Shown: positions 1-6,113 of the stretch, one piece after another
How the letters are laid out: each line of letters begins with the position of its first letter
Position numbering within the stretch: the stretch's first letter is position 1
Source: JAUWNJ01 sp034190305
GTDB taxonomy: Bacteria > Planctomycetota > Phycisphaerae > SM23-33
DNA length: 6,113 bases
Assembly: GCA_034190305.1 (NCBI GenBank)
Contig: JAXHSV010000194.1
Location: forward strand, 1-6,113
Direction: 5' to 3'
The notes under the pieces: generated by a model
What the model was told of the DNA's origin: nothing
Database searches by the model: none
What the model saw: the letters and a program-made list of their open reading frames with translations, nothing else
Made by a program: the position numbers and the translations under genes

Positions 1-1
1 G

Positions 2-337
2 CTCAAACCCCTTTACATCAGGCGCGAACATTTCTTTGACAAGTTGACGGAATTCTTCGGCTTTGACGATATTGACTTTGAGTCGGCAGAGTTCAGCCGG
101 AAGTTTTTTGTCAAAAGTCCCAATAAGCGCTGGGCTTATGATGTAATCCACCAGCGGATGATGGAGTATCTGCTGGCTGCGCCTGATTTCGGTATCCAGT
201 TTGATTTGATGCACATAATCGCCTGGCGAGGCCGGAAGTTTAAACCAGCGGATTTTCAGGCAGCCGCCGAGATGATCTGTGGAATGCTCGAGCGCCTGCC
301 GGAATACGTCGTCCGGCAGCAGAAAGGACAGGAGTAG
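2..337 (+). CDS. Conserved protein of unknown function, C-terminal part (5' end outside window)
   Basis: The frame is open from the window edge, giving 111 residues of a longer protein. The TTG at 44 is internal, because conserved-looking sequence (KPLYIRREHFFDKL) continues upstream of it. The visible part is a compact soluble domain with blocks GFDDIDFESAEFSRKFF, WAYDVIHQRMMEYLL and IIAWRGRKF, and ends in RQQKGQE before TAG. I recall this type of sequence as a conserved C-terminal domain of proteins encoded near lemA in planctomycete-like genomes, possibly DUF3137-like, but I cannot confirm the family. No catalytic motif is visible. Its last coding bases form one copy of a direct repeat whose other copy lies just before lemA, so the present C-terminus (QE and TAG) appears to be supplied by inserted DNA. 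The original C-terminus was probably GESLS followed by a TGA overlapping the lemA start. Confidence 0.7.
   Translation, partial: LKPLYIRREHFFDKLTEFFGFDDIDFESAEFSRKFFVKSPNKRWAYDVIHQRMMEYLLAAPDFGIQFDLMHIIAWRGRKFKPADFQAAAEMICGMLERLPEYVVRQQKGQE
307..328 (+). repeat. Direct repeat, left copy, flanking the toxin-antitoxin insert
   Basis: This 22-bp stretch is repeated at 1130-1151 with 20 of 22 positions identical. It shares CGTC, then two mismatches, then the exact 16-mer CCGGCAGCAGAAAGGA. The left copy lies inside the 3' end of the first gene and encodes VVRQQKG. The offset between copies is 823 bp and the interval holds the minus-strand TA module. It could be a target-site duplication or a recombination junction. 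Confidence 0.75.
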
Positions 338-393
338 CGCTTATTCTCTCTCCCGGGGATGCTGGAAAGGATTGGCGTCTCTATACGAACCAA

Positions 394-573
394 TCACCTC
401 GACGTTGTGTGTGCGGAGGATGCTTTGGCCGAGTCAATTCGCTGCTGCAATTTTTCTCCTGCCCGGCGGAAAAAAGCAACTTCTTCAGAGGGCTTCATTC
501 CCTTGACCTGCTGACGGATCTTTTCCTGACAGGCGCGCTTTATTTCAACGCAATCAAACGTCTTTTTCTTCAT
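394..573 (-). CDS. Antitoxin-like small protein partnered with the VapC-type PIN toxin
   Basis: This 59-residue ORF starts at ATG 573-571 and ends at TGA 396-394. A strong Shine-Dalgarno, GGAGGT (587-582), lies 8 nt upstream of the ATG. It overlaps the last 20 bases of the toxin gene in another frame, as expected of a translationally coupled TA pair. The sequence begins MKKKTFDCVEIKRACQEKIR, and further on has GMKPSEEVAFFRRAGEKLQQ. It is charged and predicted helical. From memory it resembles the short conserved partner proteins (TFDCVEMKR, then MTPEEELAFWR-like) encoded beside this PIN subfamily. By analogy it would bind and neutralise the toxin. It has no recognisable DNA-binding domain, so autoregulation is not evident. 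The frame is undamaged although the toxin gene is interrupted. Assignment as an antitoxin rests on context and recalled similarity. Confidence 0.65.
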   Translation of the reverse strand: MKKKTFDCVEIKRACQEKIRQQVKGMKPSEEVAFFRRAGEKLQQRIDSAKASSAHTTSR

Positions 574-1024
574 AATCTATTACCTCCAGAGGTGAACGGA
601 TATCCACAGTGTGATAACCGAGCATCGCATTTACTGCGTTGTAAAGACGAATCTTCTCAAAGTGTACAATATGCCTGAAATTCCAACTCAAGATGAGGTC
701 TGCTCCTGCTACTGTTGCGGCGGCCACATGAGTAGCGTCGCCAGTTGATTTTTCGCTAACTATCTTTTCGGCGATGTAGGCGTTGCGAAGGATGAGAATA
801 TCTTCATTCAATGCCACCAGTTTCATGTAGGCATTCATGTCTTCAAACTATTTTTGCACATTCGCCGGAGCCAGATCAATTTCTCCGGCAGATACATCCG
901 ACACCAACAGTGTAAAACGTCCCAGTCTGACCAAATGGAAAAATGCTTTACTGGGTTCGCTGAACTCATCATCAAAAACCCCGCCGAATACAGAAGTGTC
1001 CGCATATACCTGAAGAATCTTCAT
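554..1024 (-). pseudogene. vapC: VapC-family PIN-domain toxin interrupted by one in-frame amber codon
   Basis: PIN toxins of type II TA systems are Mg-dependent RNases that cleave tRNA, rRNA or mRNA. The reading frame runs from ATG 1024-1022 to TGA 556-554, about 156 codons, a normal length for the family. A TAG at 850-848 (codon 59) breaks it. The 58-residue N-terminal part has VYADTSVFGG (D9, first PIN acidic residue) and VSDVSAGEIDLAP (E49, second). After the stop the same frame continues with FEDMNAYMKL, then STGDATHVAAATVAGADLI (D96, third acidic residue) and SWNFRHIV, typical of this subfamily. Because both halves share one frame, a single base substitution explains the break and no indel is needed. 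The start codon is preceded by a GGA-containing purine stretch. The likely outcome is a non-functional toxin. Amber readthrough or a sequencing error are alternatives. Downstream it overlaps the antitoxin-like gene by 20 bp. Confidence 0.8.
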
Positions 1025-1062
1025 ACCTTTTATTCCGAAACAAAGTTGCACTCTGAAGGACA

Positions 1063-1094
1063 TTACACTTGCCCTTCCATGTAAAATCATTATA
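1063..1094 (-). promoter_or_regulatory. Candidate promoter (-10) and possible operator of the TA module
   Basis: Read on the minus strand, a perfect TATAAT lies at 1094-1089, about 65 nt before the toxin ATG at 1024. I do not find a convincing -35 hexamer at standard spacing. Just downstream, around the expected transcription start, a short inverted repeat (TTACA at 1063-1067 and TGTAA at 1080-1084, 12-nt spacer) could be an operator for autoregulation. The -10 match is clear; the operator is speculative. Confidence 0.4.
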
Positions 1095-1129
1095 ACGCAT
1101 ACACTGGAACGAAGCACAGGAAAAGCCTC

Positions 1130-1151
1130 CGTCTGCCGGCAGCAGAAAGGA
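1130..1151 (+). repeat. Direct repeat, right copy, carrying the lemA ribosome-binding region
   Basis: This is the second copy of the 22-bp repeat at 307-328 (20/22 identical). Read in the same frame as the first gene, it gives VCRQQKG and then ESLS, before a TGA at 1164-1166. That stop overlaps the lemA ATG at 1166. The repeat ends within AAAGGAG (1146-1152), the likely lemA Shine-Dalgarno. This copy is therefore plausibly the original 3' end of the first gene, displaced by the TA insertion. Confidence 0.75.
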
Positions 1152-1165
1152 GAATCGCTATCGTG

Positions 1166-1747
1166 ATGATACTGGCCGAAGCGGAAATGATTCCACTGTA
1201 TATCGTCCTTGGTCTGATTCTTCTGGTCGTTATTTGGGTGGTGTGGACGTACAACGTGCTTGTCCGCCTGCGCCAGCACGTCAAGGAGTCGTGGTCGGGG
1301 ATAGACACCGAACTTCGCCGACGGTACGACCTGATTCCCAACCTTGTCGAGACGGTCAAGGGCTATGCCGCCCATGAGCGAGAGGTGCTGGTTGCTGTTA
1401 CCGAGGCCCGTAATCAGGCAGCCGCTTCGACCGGTTCGCCGGAATCGCAGGCAAAGGACGAGAACGCCTTCGTCGGTTCGCTTCGGCAGCTTTTCGCCGT
1501 TTCTGAGAACTATCCCGACCTGAAGGCCAACGAGAATTTTCTGCAACTTCAGAAGGAACTGGCCAATACCGAGGACCGCATCCAGGCGGCCCGGCGGTTC
1601 TACAACGCCAACGTCCGCGACATCAACACGCGCGTCGAAGTCTTCCCCTCGAACCTCATCGCAGGGATATTCAAATTCACAAAGGAAGAGTTCTTCGAGA
1701 TCGAAGACGCCGGGGTTCGCCTGCCCCCGCAGGTAAATTTGCGCTAG
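1166..1747 (+). CDS. lemA: LemA family membrane protein
   Basis: LemA proteins have one N-terminal membrane helix followed by an antiparallel helical bundle. Their biochemical role is unsettled, and they are often encoded beside envelope or protease genes. The predicted 193-residue product has a hydrophobic segment at about residues 9-29, then YNVLVRLRQHV, the hallmark RRYDLIPNLVETVKGYAAHE, and downstream ENFLQLQKELANTEDRI, RRFYNANVRDINTRVEVFPS and FEIEDA. The family is clear and the length is normal. Start choice: GTG 1163, ATG 1166 and ATG 1187 are all in frame. AAAGGAG (1146-1152) favours 1163 or 1166, and 1187 would cut residues before the membrane segment. I prefer ATG 1166 because the ancestral upstream stop would overlap it (TGATG). 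It was probably co-transcribed with the gene ending at 337 before the TA insertion. Confidence 0.93.
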   Translation: MILAEAEMIPLYIVLGLILLVVIWVVWTYNVLVRLRQHVKESWSGIDTELRRRYDLIPNLVETVKGYAAHEREVLVAVTEARNQAAASTGSPESQAKDENAFVGSLRQLFAVSENYPDLKANENFLQLQKELANTEDRIQAARRFYNANVRDINTRVEVFPSNLIAGIFKFTKEEFFEIEDAGVRLPPQVNLR

Positions 1748-2060
1748 AAGGTACGGCGGGGGCGATGATCGAAAACAAAGCAGTCCGGTGCGGCCTCAAG
1801 GGGCCTGCCGAACGCCTGGCAATATTTTTCCCCATCAATCCTGCCGAAGGTGCAATGTCCGGGATACCCATAAATTCCCAGGAAATAAGTTAATCGGCGC
1901 CCGTACCAGACCGAAATGGCCTACAAGGAGTCAGGGGTCGGTGATTTATTGGGTCTATCCGGATGCCGGAAAAGGGCAGCAGTAGGCAAGAGTGGACTTT
2001 CTCGGCGATTCCGGAGACGACATGAACAGGTCAATCCTTCCACTCGGTCAGGTGAGCGCA
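1748..2060 (+). other. Intergenic region without a convincing gene
   Basis: About 313 bp separate lemA from the preferred start of the next gene. A 42-codon ORF (1765-1893, MIENKAVRCGLKGPAERLAI at its start) has no good ribosome-binding site and no recognisable similarity. A short stem (TGCC/GGCA, 1809-1824) followed by ATATTTTT is too weak to call a terminator. The segment near 1928-1970 contains GTCAGGGGTCGGTGATTT followed by a TCCGG-ATG-CCGGA hairpin (1958-1970). This is faintly like the tags and hairpins of REP-type elements, but only one copy is present. In-frame starts for the next gene at 1992 (GTG) and 2022 (ATG) fall at its right end. Confidence 0.4.
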
Positions 2061-3658
2061 ATGAAACAAAGACATCCACTTCGCATTTTGGGAACGATTG
2101 CCTTGCTGCTCGGTCTTGCTTCTCTGGTTTTCGCTTTGGTTGATCGCAGCCGCGCCGTCGCAGCCCCGGCAGGAGGCGAATTGACCTGCCGAATGAACGT
2201 CAGGGAAAAATTGATCAGTGGGGCCTACAAGGTCTATGGCCTGAAGGACCAGCCGATTTCACTCTGGCTGGCCAAGACCATCTTCAGAAACGAGACTAAC
2301 GGCACGATTAAAGATCTTAAGGTCCGTTACAAGTTGGGCGAGTATGCCGATTGGTGTCCCTGGCAGACCCACGCGGCATTAGTGCCGACACAGACTGTCG
2401 TGGACTTGTATCGTCCAATTCTCTCCAGCAAATCCGCAGGCCTGACCAGCCGAACGCCGGCCGAACTCGAAATGGAATACCAGTACGTTGATTCCGCCGG
2501 AAACAAGAAAACGGTCCACAAAAATCAACGTCTGACCATGCTCAGCAGGCGGGAGTTCTACTTCACAAATCTGAAAACAGAAGAACGCACCGCTTCTTTC
2601 CAGGATTTTTCGACGAACTCGCCGCTTCTGGCGGCGTGGGTAACCGCTCATGACGCGGCAGTGACGGGCCTGGCGGGCCTGGCCAACGAACAGGCAAAGG
2701 GTGTCGGCGCATCAACCAGCGATAAGGCCTGCCTTGCCGTTATGCGCGAACTGTACGAGATCATGCGCACGATCCGGATTACTTATCAAAGCCCCTCTTA
2801 CCAGGTCGAACAGAACAAGTCGTTCGACATGATGCTTGTACAGACGCTTCAGTATCCGCGCGACACAATTCGCAAACGCAGCGGCACGTGCATCGATTTG
2901 GCGATCCTGTACGCCGCTATGATGCAATCAGTGGGCATCAAGCCCCTGCTGGTAACCCTGGACGGGCACTGTTTCCCCATCGGCGTCACACCCAGCGGCG
3001 CGTATGTTCCGGTTGAGGCCACGTGCGTCGGCGGCGGGGGAAGGGACAGCCTTGGCTTTGACCAGGCTGTCAAGATCGGGCAAAAGGAGTGGAAGGATTT
3101 ACAGAAGACAGGACGGTTGTCGTGGTCAATTGTCAGGAATGTTGGGGTGCGGGCATATCGCCGCCTGAACTGGCCCCCTTACCGGCCGACATTCTGGACC
3201 GGTGGAAGATCACCGAGATGGTCAAAAACGCCCCGAGGCCGACCCAGCCCCAGCCTCCGAACAATACCGGCACCGGGACGCAGACGGTCAACCTGGCCAC
3301 GGGTAACTGGGCCTGCGTCGTAGCCCAACAGAACGGGGCGAATCTTCAGGGCGCCGCCCAGGTGGCCATGCAGGGCAATAATGTGCAGATCGTCTCCGTG
3401 CTGTCTTATCAGGTCGCCGGAGCCGACGGCCGGGCGCATCAGGCCCATGAGCGGAACACGTTCGTAGGAACGATTACAGGTCGGCAACTCATAGCCCAAT
3501 GTCGTCAGGCGGTGTGGACTCTCGACGGTCAACCGGTCCAGCCGCAGGGCCTGCCCTATACCCTCAGTCTCGTCGTTGCCGCCAACGGCAGGACCGCACA
3601 GGGTAACGTTACAAACGTCACGGGAAACAGCGTGCAAATTACTATGCAGGCGCAATAA
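2061..3658 (+). pseudogene. Exported transglutaminase-like protein, split by a single-base frameshift
   Basis: The transglutaminase-like fold uses a Cys-His-Asp triad in transferases, peptidases or structural domains. From ATG 2061 (AGGTGAG just upstream) there is a signal peptide or anchor (KQRHPLRILG, then a hydrophobic run to about residue 30). A beta-rich N-terminal domain follows. The core comprises RKRSGTCIDLAILYAAMMQS (Cys277), VTLDGHCFPIGV (His303) and YVPVEATCVGGG, with Glu319 at the third triad position. The frame is coherent to about 3112 (KEWKDLQKTG). The homologous-looking continuation, NCQECWGAGISPPELAPLPA and ADILDRW, then lies in the frame of 3062-3658. A loss of one base between about 3112 and 3125 explains this. 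After a Pro/Asn/Thr linker comes a beta-rich, Gln-rich domain ending at TAA 3656-3658. The repaired length is about 532 residues. As read, translation would stop at 3323. ATG 2022, with GGAG 5 nt upstream, is an alternative start. Mutation, sequencing error or programmed shifting are possible; no classic slippery heptamer is seen. Confidence 0.8.
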
Positions 3659-3677
3659 GAAATTGTGGACACAACAA

Positions 3678-3696
3678 TCGCCGGTCCTTCCGGCGA
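3678..3696 (+). other. Intergenic hairpin just before the ribosome-binding site of the next gene
   Basis: TCGCCGG (3678-3684) and CCGGCGA (3690-3696) form a perfect 7-bp GC-rich stem with the loop TCCTT. It is followed by AAATTC, not a U-run, so it is not an intrinsic terminator. It sits in the 55-bp gap after the transglutaminase-like gene and ends 5 nt before AGGAG (3702-3706). It could modulate translation or mRNA processing of the downstream gene. The structure is seen; its function is unknown. Confidence 0.5.
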
Positions 3697-3713
3697 AATT
3701 CAGGAGCGATAAC

Positions 3714-4388
3714 ATGAAACGATCCACTGCATATTATCTGGCCCTTACCGGTATTTTTGTACTGGCACTTTTGGTGACTACAGAACCGCTGTGTGGGCAA
3801 ATGCTGCCGACGGCGAAGTACGAAGGCGTCTGGGAAATCCGCGCCAACGGGGACGTCAAGGTTACCCGTACATTCAAACTCCCTATGCAATTGTACCGCA
3901 TGTGGAAGTCCGCCGATATGCACATGCTGGAGTTCCGCAATTTTGCATCCGGTCGGTCAAGCGTCGAGGTTACCGACAAAAAAGCCGATTGGGACGACGT
4001 GAATCGAACGCTGACGCTTACGATGACCGTCCTGGGCCTGGCTGAAAACATGTCGGACCACTGGCAGGCGAAGGTCGTATCCGGCGAAGAATTCTCGAAT
4101 TTAGACGAGGTCAGGAAAATTGCTTATTTCCACTTTTCGCCGGACGGGCCGATGGGACGGGTTCAGGGACAGGACCGCATAATCCTCCCGTCCGACTGCA
4201 CCAGTCCGGTGTGGAACCCTTTGAGCAGGGCGCTGACCTACTCGATGCCGGAAATTTTTGTTGCCGACGCCGGTGGTTCATCGAAAACGCTGTGGTGGGT
4301 CGTTTTCGTGGCCTGCACACTGAGCGGCGCGGGCATGTGGGCGGTATCGTTTGTCGCCGGGGGCGACGGGAATAAACAGGACAGCTGA
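3714..4388 (+). CDS. Exported single-pass membrane protein of unknown function
   Basis: The product has 224 residues. The start at ATG 3714 is supported by AGGAG (3702-3706), 7 nt upstream, and by a signal peptide immediately after it: MKRSTAYYLALTG, then a hydrophobic run to about residue 22, with likely cleavage near LCGQ. An upstream in-frame extension to 3576 would overlap the previous gene and bury the signal, so it is rejected. The mature part (about 29-190) is predicted extracytoplasmic and beta-rich, with YEGVWEIRANGDVKVTRTFK, later DDVNRTLTLTMTVLGLAEN and FHFSPDGPMGR. A C-terminal hydrophobic segment at about 192-214 (TLWWVVFVACTLSGAGMW) is followed by a short polar tail. This suggests an anchored ectodomain. 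I do not recognise the family. It lies 55 bp after the transglutaminase-like gene in the same direction and probably belongs to the same operon, so it may act with it at the envelope. Confidence 0.8.
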   Translation: MKRSTAYYLALTGIFVLALLVTTEPLCGQMLPTAKYEGVWEIRANGDVKVTRTFKLPMQLYRMWKSADMHMLEFRNFASGRSSVEVTDKKADWDDVNRTLTLTMTVLGLAENMSDHWQAKVVSGEEFSNLDEVRKIAYFHFSPDGPMGRVQGQDRIILPSDCTSPVWNPLSRALTYSMPEIFVADAGGSSKTLWWVVFVACTLSGAGMWAVSFVAGGDGNKQDS

Positions 4389-4430
4389 TTTTTAACGCTT
4401 ATCTGTAACGTTTGCTTCCGTCGGCTGGAA

Positions 4431-5999
4431 TTAAGGCGTTGTCGGCGGTGGTTCACCGACGTGGCGGAAGGCGAAGTGTTTTTCGCCCAGGCTGAAAGCG
4501 CCGGGTCCGCCGAAGCGAATGTCTATTCGCAGACCCCTTGTCGCCTTTCCTTTTGCGTCGAATCGATGCGTGCCGCGAGCAAGTGAAACCGGAAGGTACT
4601 TCCATCCGGGCCCGGCGGGGATCGCCAGTTCCTTCTCGTCCACCTCAATCATCAATTCCCCGTCAAATTTCACCTGAAACTGGTAGGTATCATCTTTGGG
4701 TGCGTCGAAGAATCCTTCCAGCCGGAAGGTCTGGCCCTTCTTGACTCCTGCTGCCGAAAGCGTCTTGCCGCCGAGCATGTCTTTGACGATGCCGGCCTTG
4801 CCGTCTTCGGTGATGAGTTTCAGTCCTTTGGTTATGGGCTTTCCCTTCGGCGGCATAACGCCCTTGAATACCGCGGGCGGTTTAATAGTCAGCTCAATCG
4901 GGGCTGAAGCCACAAAAACCGTTTTACCGTTCATTTCGATTACGCCGATGGCTTGCAGGTGGACCGTACCCAGTCCAATCAGGTTTGTATCGATCTGAAC
5001 AGTGCCTTTGGCGCCTTCGATGACGCCCAGTTCGCGCCAGTTGTGGAAGATGCCGATTTTCTTGGCGCCGGGCAGTTTCACCGAAAAAGGAACCTTATCG
5101 CCCAATATGGCTTTATTAACAACGGCCAAGGTACAAACGGCGTTGATTTTCCGCCCGTGGTTATTGAATATTACTCCAACGACAAGGTTGCCCTGTGTGG
5201 CTATCGCGTCGGCGGTAATTGCGACGATGCGGAACTCATGCCACCCGTCGGACAGTTTCGCCGTATCGAATTTAAATGACGCACCGGGCGGCCCGATTGC
5301 CTGTCGCAGGCCGTCGATAAAAAGTTCATAACGACCCACCTTTATGTCTTTTTCCTTGATGCCGGGCGTGAGCGTTATCTCGCCTTTGATGGTTTGGTCC
5401 GGCTTGACGCCCCCCAGTGTAACGGTCGGGATCTTCGCCCAGGGTCGGCAGAGCGGGTCGCCGATAATCAGCAGTTGGTAAGGTCCGGCGACGGACTGGT
5501 AGAACGCCTCCGCCAGGGAGCAGCCGGCTGCATAGAAGTAGTGCATGAACGGCGTCGGAAATTTTGCCTGTACGGCGTACGGCTCGGTTACGGTTCCGCA
5601 GGTCCCGGCGGCGCCGGCGCGTATGAACTCCGTGCACGAAGTATGACTCGATGCCTGGCTCATCGCTCCGCCGTAACTGGTCAAATGCTCGCAGATAGCG
5701 CCCGGAAGGATCGTAGAACCGGATTTTGCCCAGTCAAATCTGGCTATCCCCGCCATAAGGCCCATTACGTCACCACGGGCATTGGGCAGGGAGCCCTCGA
5801 CGGTCCTGGACCTGACGCCAAGGATTTCAAGATGCGCGACAGCCGGATCGAAGCCCCAGCGACGGATGCTCGAGCGGATGTCGTTTTTGACCATGTAATA
5901 GATTGTCCCTTTCGGATGCGTTCCTTCGGCTGATGCACTGCGCCGAAGAGATTTGATCGCTTCACTGACCGATGTTCCCCGTCCGCTGGTAACGGCTAG
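4431..5999 (-). pseudogene. TIGR03790-like protein with C-terminal PA14-like domain, 5' end lost to IS insertion
   Basis: An open frame runs from about 5999 to TAA 4433-4431, roughly 522 codons. ATG 5894 is not the true start, because conserved-looking sequence (VTSGRGTSVSEAIKSLRRSA and GTHPKGTIYYM) precedes it. Upstream, the frame enters IS630-like DNA and meets a stop at 6018-6020. Numbered from that ATG, residues 1-153 carry LEILGVRSRTVEG, DWAKSGSTILPGAICEHLTS, GTVTEPYAVQAKFP and YQLLIIGDPLCRPW. These match my recollection of the TIGR03790 family, found in exosortase-bearing bacteria and planctomycetes, with a caspase/gingipain-like fold. Residues 155-340 look like Ig-type beta domains. 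Residues 355-480 resemble PA14-like modules (RLEGFFDAPKDDTYQFQVKF and later LRIDIRFGGPGAFSLG). The role is unknown; a cell-surface or exported protein is likely. The gene converges on the plus-strand gene ending at 4388, with 42 bp between them and no clear terminator. The fold assignment is tentative. Confidence 0.7.
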
Positions 6000-6113
6000 T
6001 ACACTGTCCCATCTATATTACCGGATATAACCGTTTCAGTTTAATCCTGGCGTCGGCTGTCGTGAATCGCCAGTCGATGCCCACCTGTTTTTCGTTTCGT
6101 TCACGTTCCCATT
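5999..6113 (-). mobile_element. Terminal part of an IS630-like insertion sequence inside the TIGR03790-like gene
   Basis: The transposase stop lies about 14 bp from the point where coding similarity of the neighbouring gene resumes, typical of an IS end. TA dinucleotides at 5997-5998 and 6000-6001 fit IS630, which inserts at and duplicates TA. TACACTGTCCCATC (6000-6013) is a candidate terminal inverted repeat, but its partner is outside the window. The exact boundary is uncertain by a few bases. Confidence 0.55.
6013..6113 (-). CDS. IS630-like transposase, C-terminal end (remainder outside window)
   Basis: On the minus strand a frame entering from the right edge (first full codon at 6111) gives 32 residues and stops at TAG 6015-6013. 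The sequence includes WERERNEKQVGIDWRF followed by TTADARIKLKRLYPVI. The pattern of IDWxFTxxDARxKLxxLYP before the stop matches my recollection of the C-terminus of IS630/Tc1-mariner-type DDE transposases. Catalytic residues are outside the window, so activity cannot be judged. The frame is too short for most ORF callers. Family assignment rests on this short tail alone. Confidence 0.6.
   Translation of the reverse strand, partial: WERERNEKQVGIDWRFTTADARIKLKRLYPVI

Noticed and set aside
1025..1546. Long minus-strand ORF running through lemA in antisense (part of a 232-codon frame ending at 848)
   Set aside because: Only its last 58 codons are real, as the PIN toxin N-terminus. The rest is antisense to well-conserved LemA coding sequence and shows no family features.
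1803..1835. Rho-independent terminator after lemA
   Set aside because: The stem is only about 4 bp and the T-run is not directly attached to it.
1765..1893. 42-codon ORF after lemA
   Set aside because: Weak ribosome-binding site, no recognised motif, and length expected by chance.
3078..3125. Programmed -1 frameshifting in the transglutaminase-like gene
   Set aside because: No slippery heptamer of the X XXY YYZ type is in the proper frame and no evident downstream pseudoknot; a simple indel is the more economical explanation.
3576..3713. Upstream extension of the 224-residue membrane protein
   Set aside because: It overlaps the preceding coding region, lacks a ribosome-binding site, and would place the signal peptide internally.
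3179..3727. 182-codon minus-strand ORF
   Set aside because: It is a shadow of the transglutaminase-like C-terminal coding frame, with no recognisable motif or ribosome-binding site.
4389..4430. Bidirectional terminator between the converging genes
   Set aside because: Only a 4-bp AACG/CGTT pairing with an 11-nt loop is visible, with no T-run following it.
5394..5933. 179-codon plus-strand ORF opposite the TIGR03790-like gene
   Set aside because: The minus frame carries clear conserved motifs here; the plus frame is arginine- and glycine-rich, as expected of a GC-rich shadow.

Overview
The window looks like a chromosomal stretch from a Planctomycetota-type bacterium, possibly Phycisphaerae. 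This is inferred from the GC-rich genes (about 60% where counted), the LemA and transglutaminase-like exported proteins, and a large TIGR03790-like protein with a PA14-like end. No taxonomic marker is present, so the assignment is tentative.

Layout. Positions 2-337 (+) hold the 3' end of a conserved protein of unknown function. Positions 394-1024 (-) hold an AT-richer toxin-antitoxin module: a VapC-type PIN toxin broken by one in-frame amber codon, and a 59-residue antitoxin-like protein that overlaps its end. From 1166 the + strand carries LemA, a gap of about 300 bp without a convincing gene, a secreted transglutaminase-like protein (2061-3658) split by a single-base frameshift, and a small membrane-anchored protein (3714-4388). 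Converging on these from the right, on the minus strand, is the body of a TIGR03790-like gene (4431-5999). Its 5' end is cut by the terminus of an IS630-like insertion sequence, of which only the transposase C-terminus (6013-6113) lies in the window.

How it fits together. A near-perfect 22-bp direct repeat (307-328 and 1130-1151, 20/22 identical) brackets the toxin-antitoxin module. If the segment between the repeats is removed on paper, the first gene reads on to a TGA that overlaps the LemA ATG (TGATG). This is a typical translationally coupled operon junction. The best reading is therefore an ancestral operon of unknown-function gene, lemA, transglutaminase-like gene and membrane protein gene, acting at the cell envelope, into which a TA module was inserted. 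The two coupled genes are now separated by about 0.8 kb of foreign DNA.

Three of the genes are damaged: a nonsense codon in the toxin, a frameshift in the transglutaminase-like gene and an IS insertion in the TIGR03790-like gene. This points to local decay by mobile DNA or, for the two point lesions, to assembly error. I see no RNA gene, CRISPR array or clear rho-independent terminator. The most novel item is the reconstructed insertion event; I found no convincing evidence of a wholly new system.
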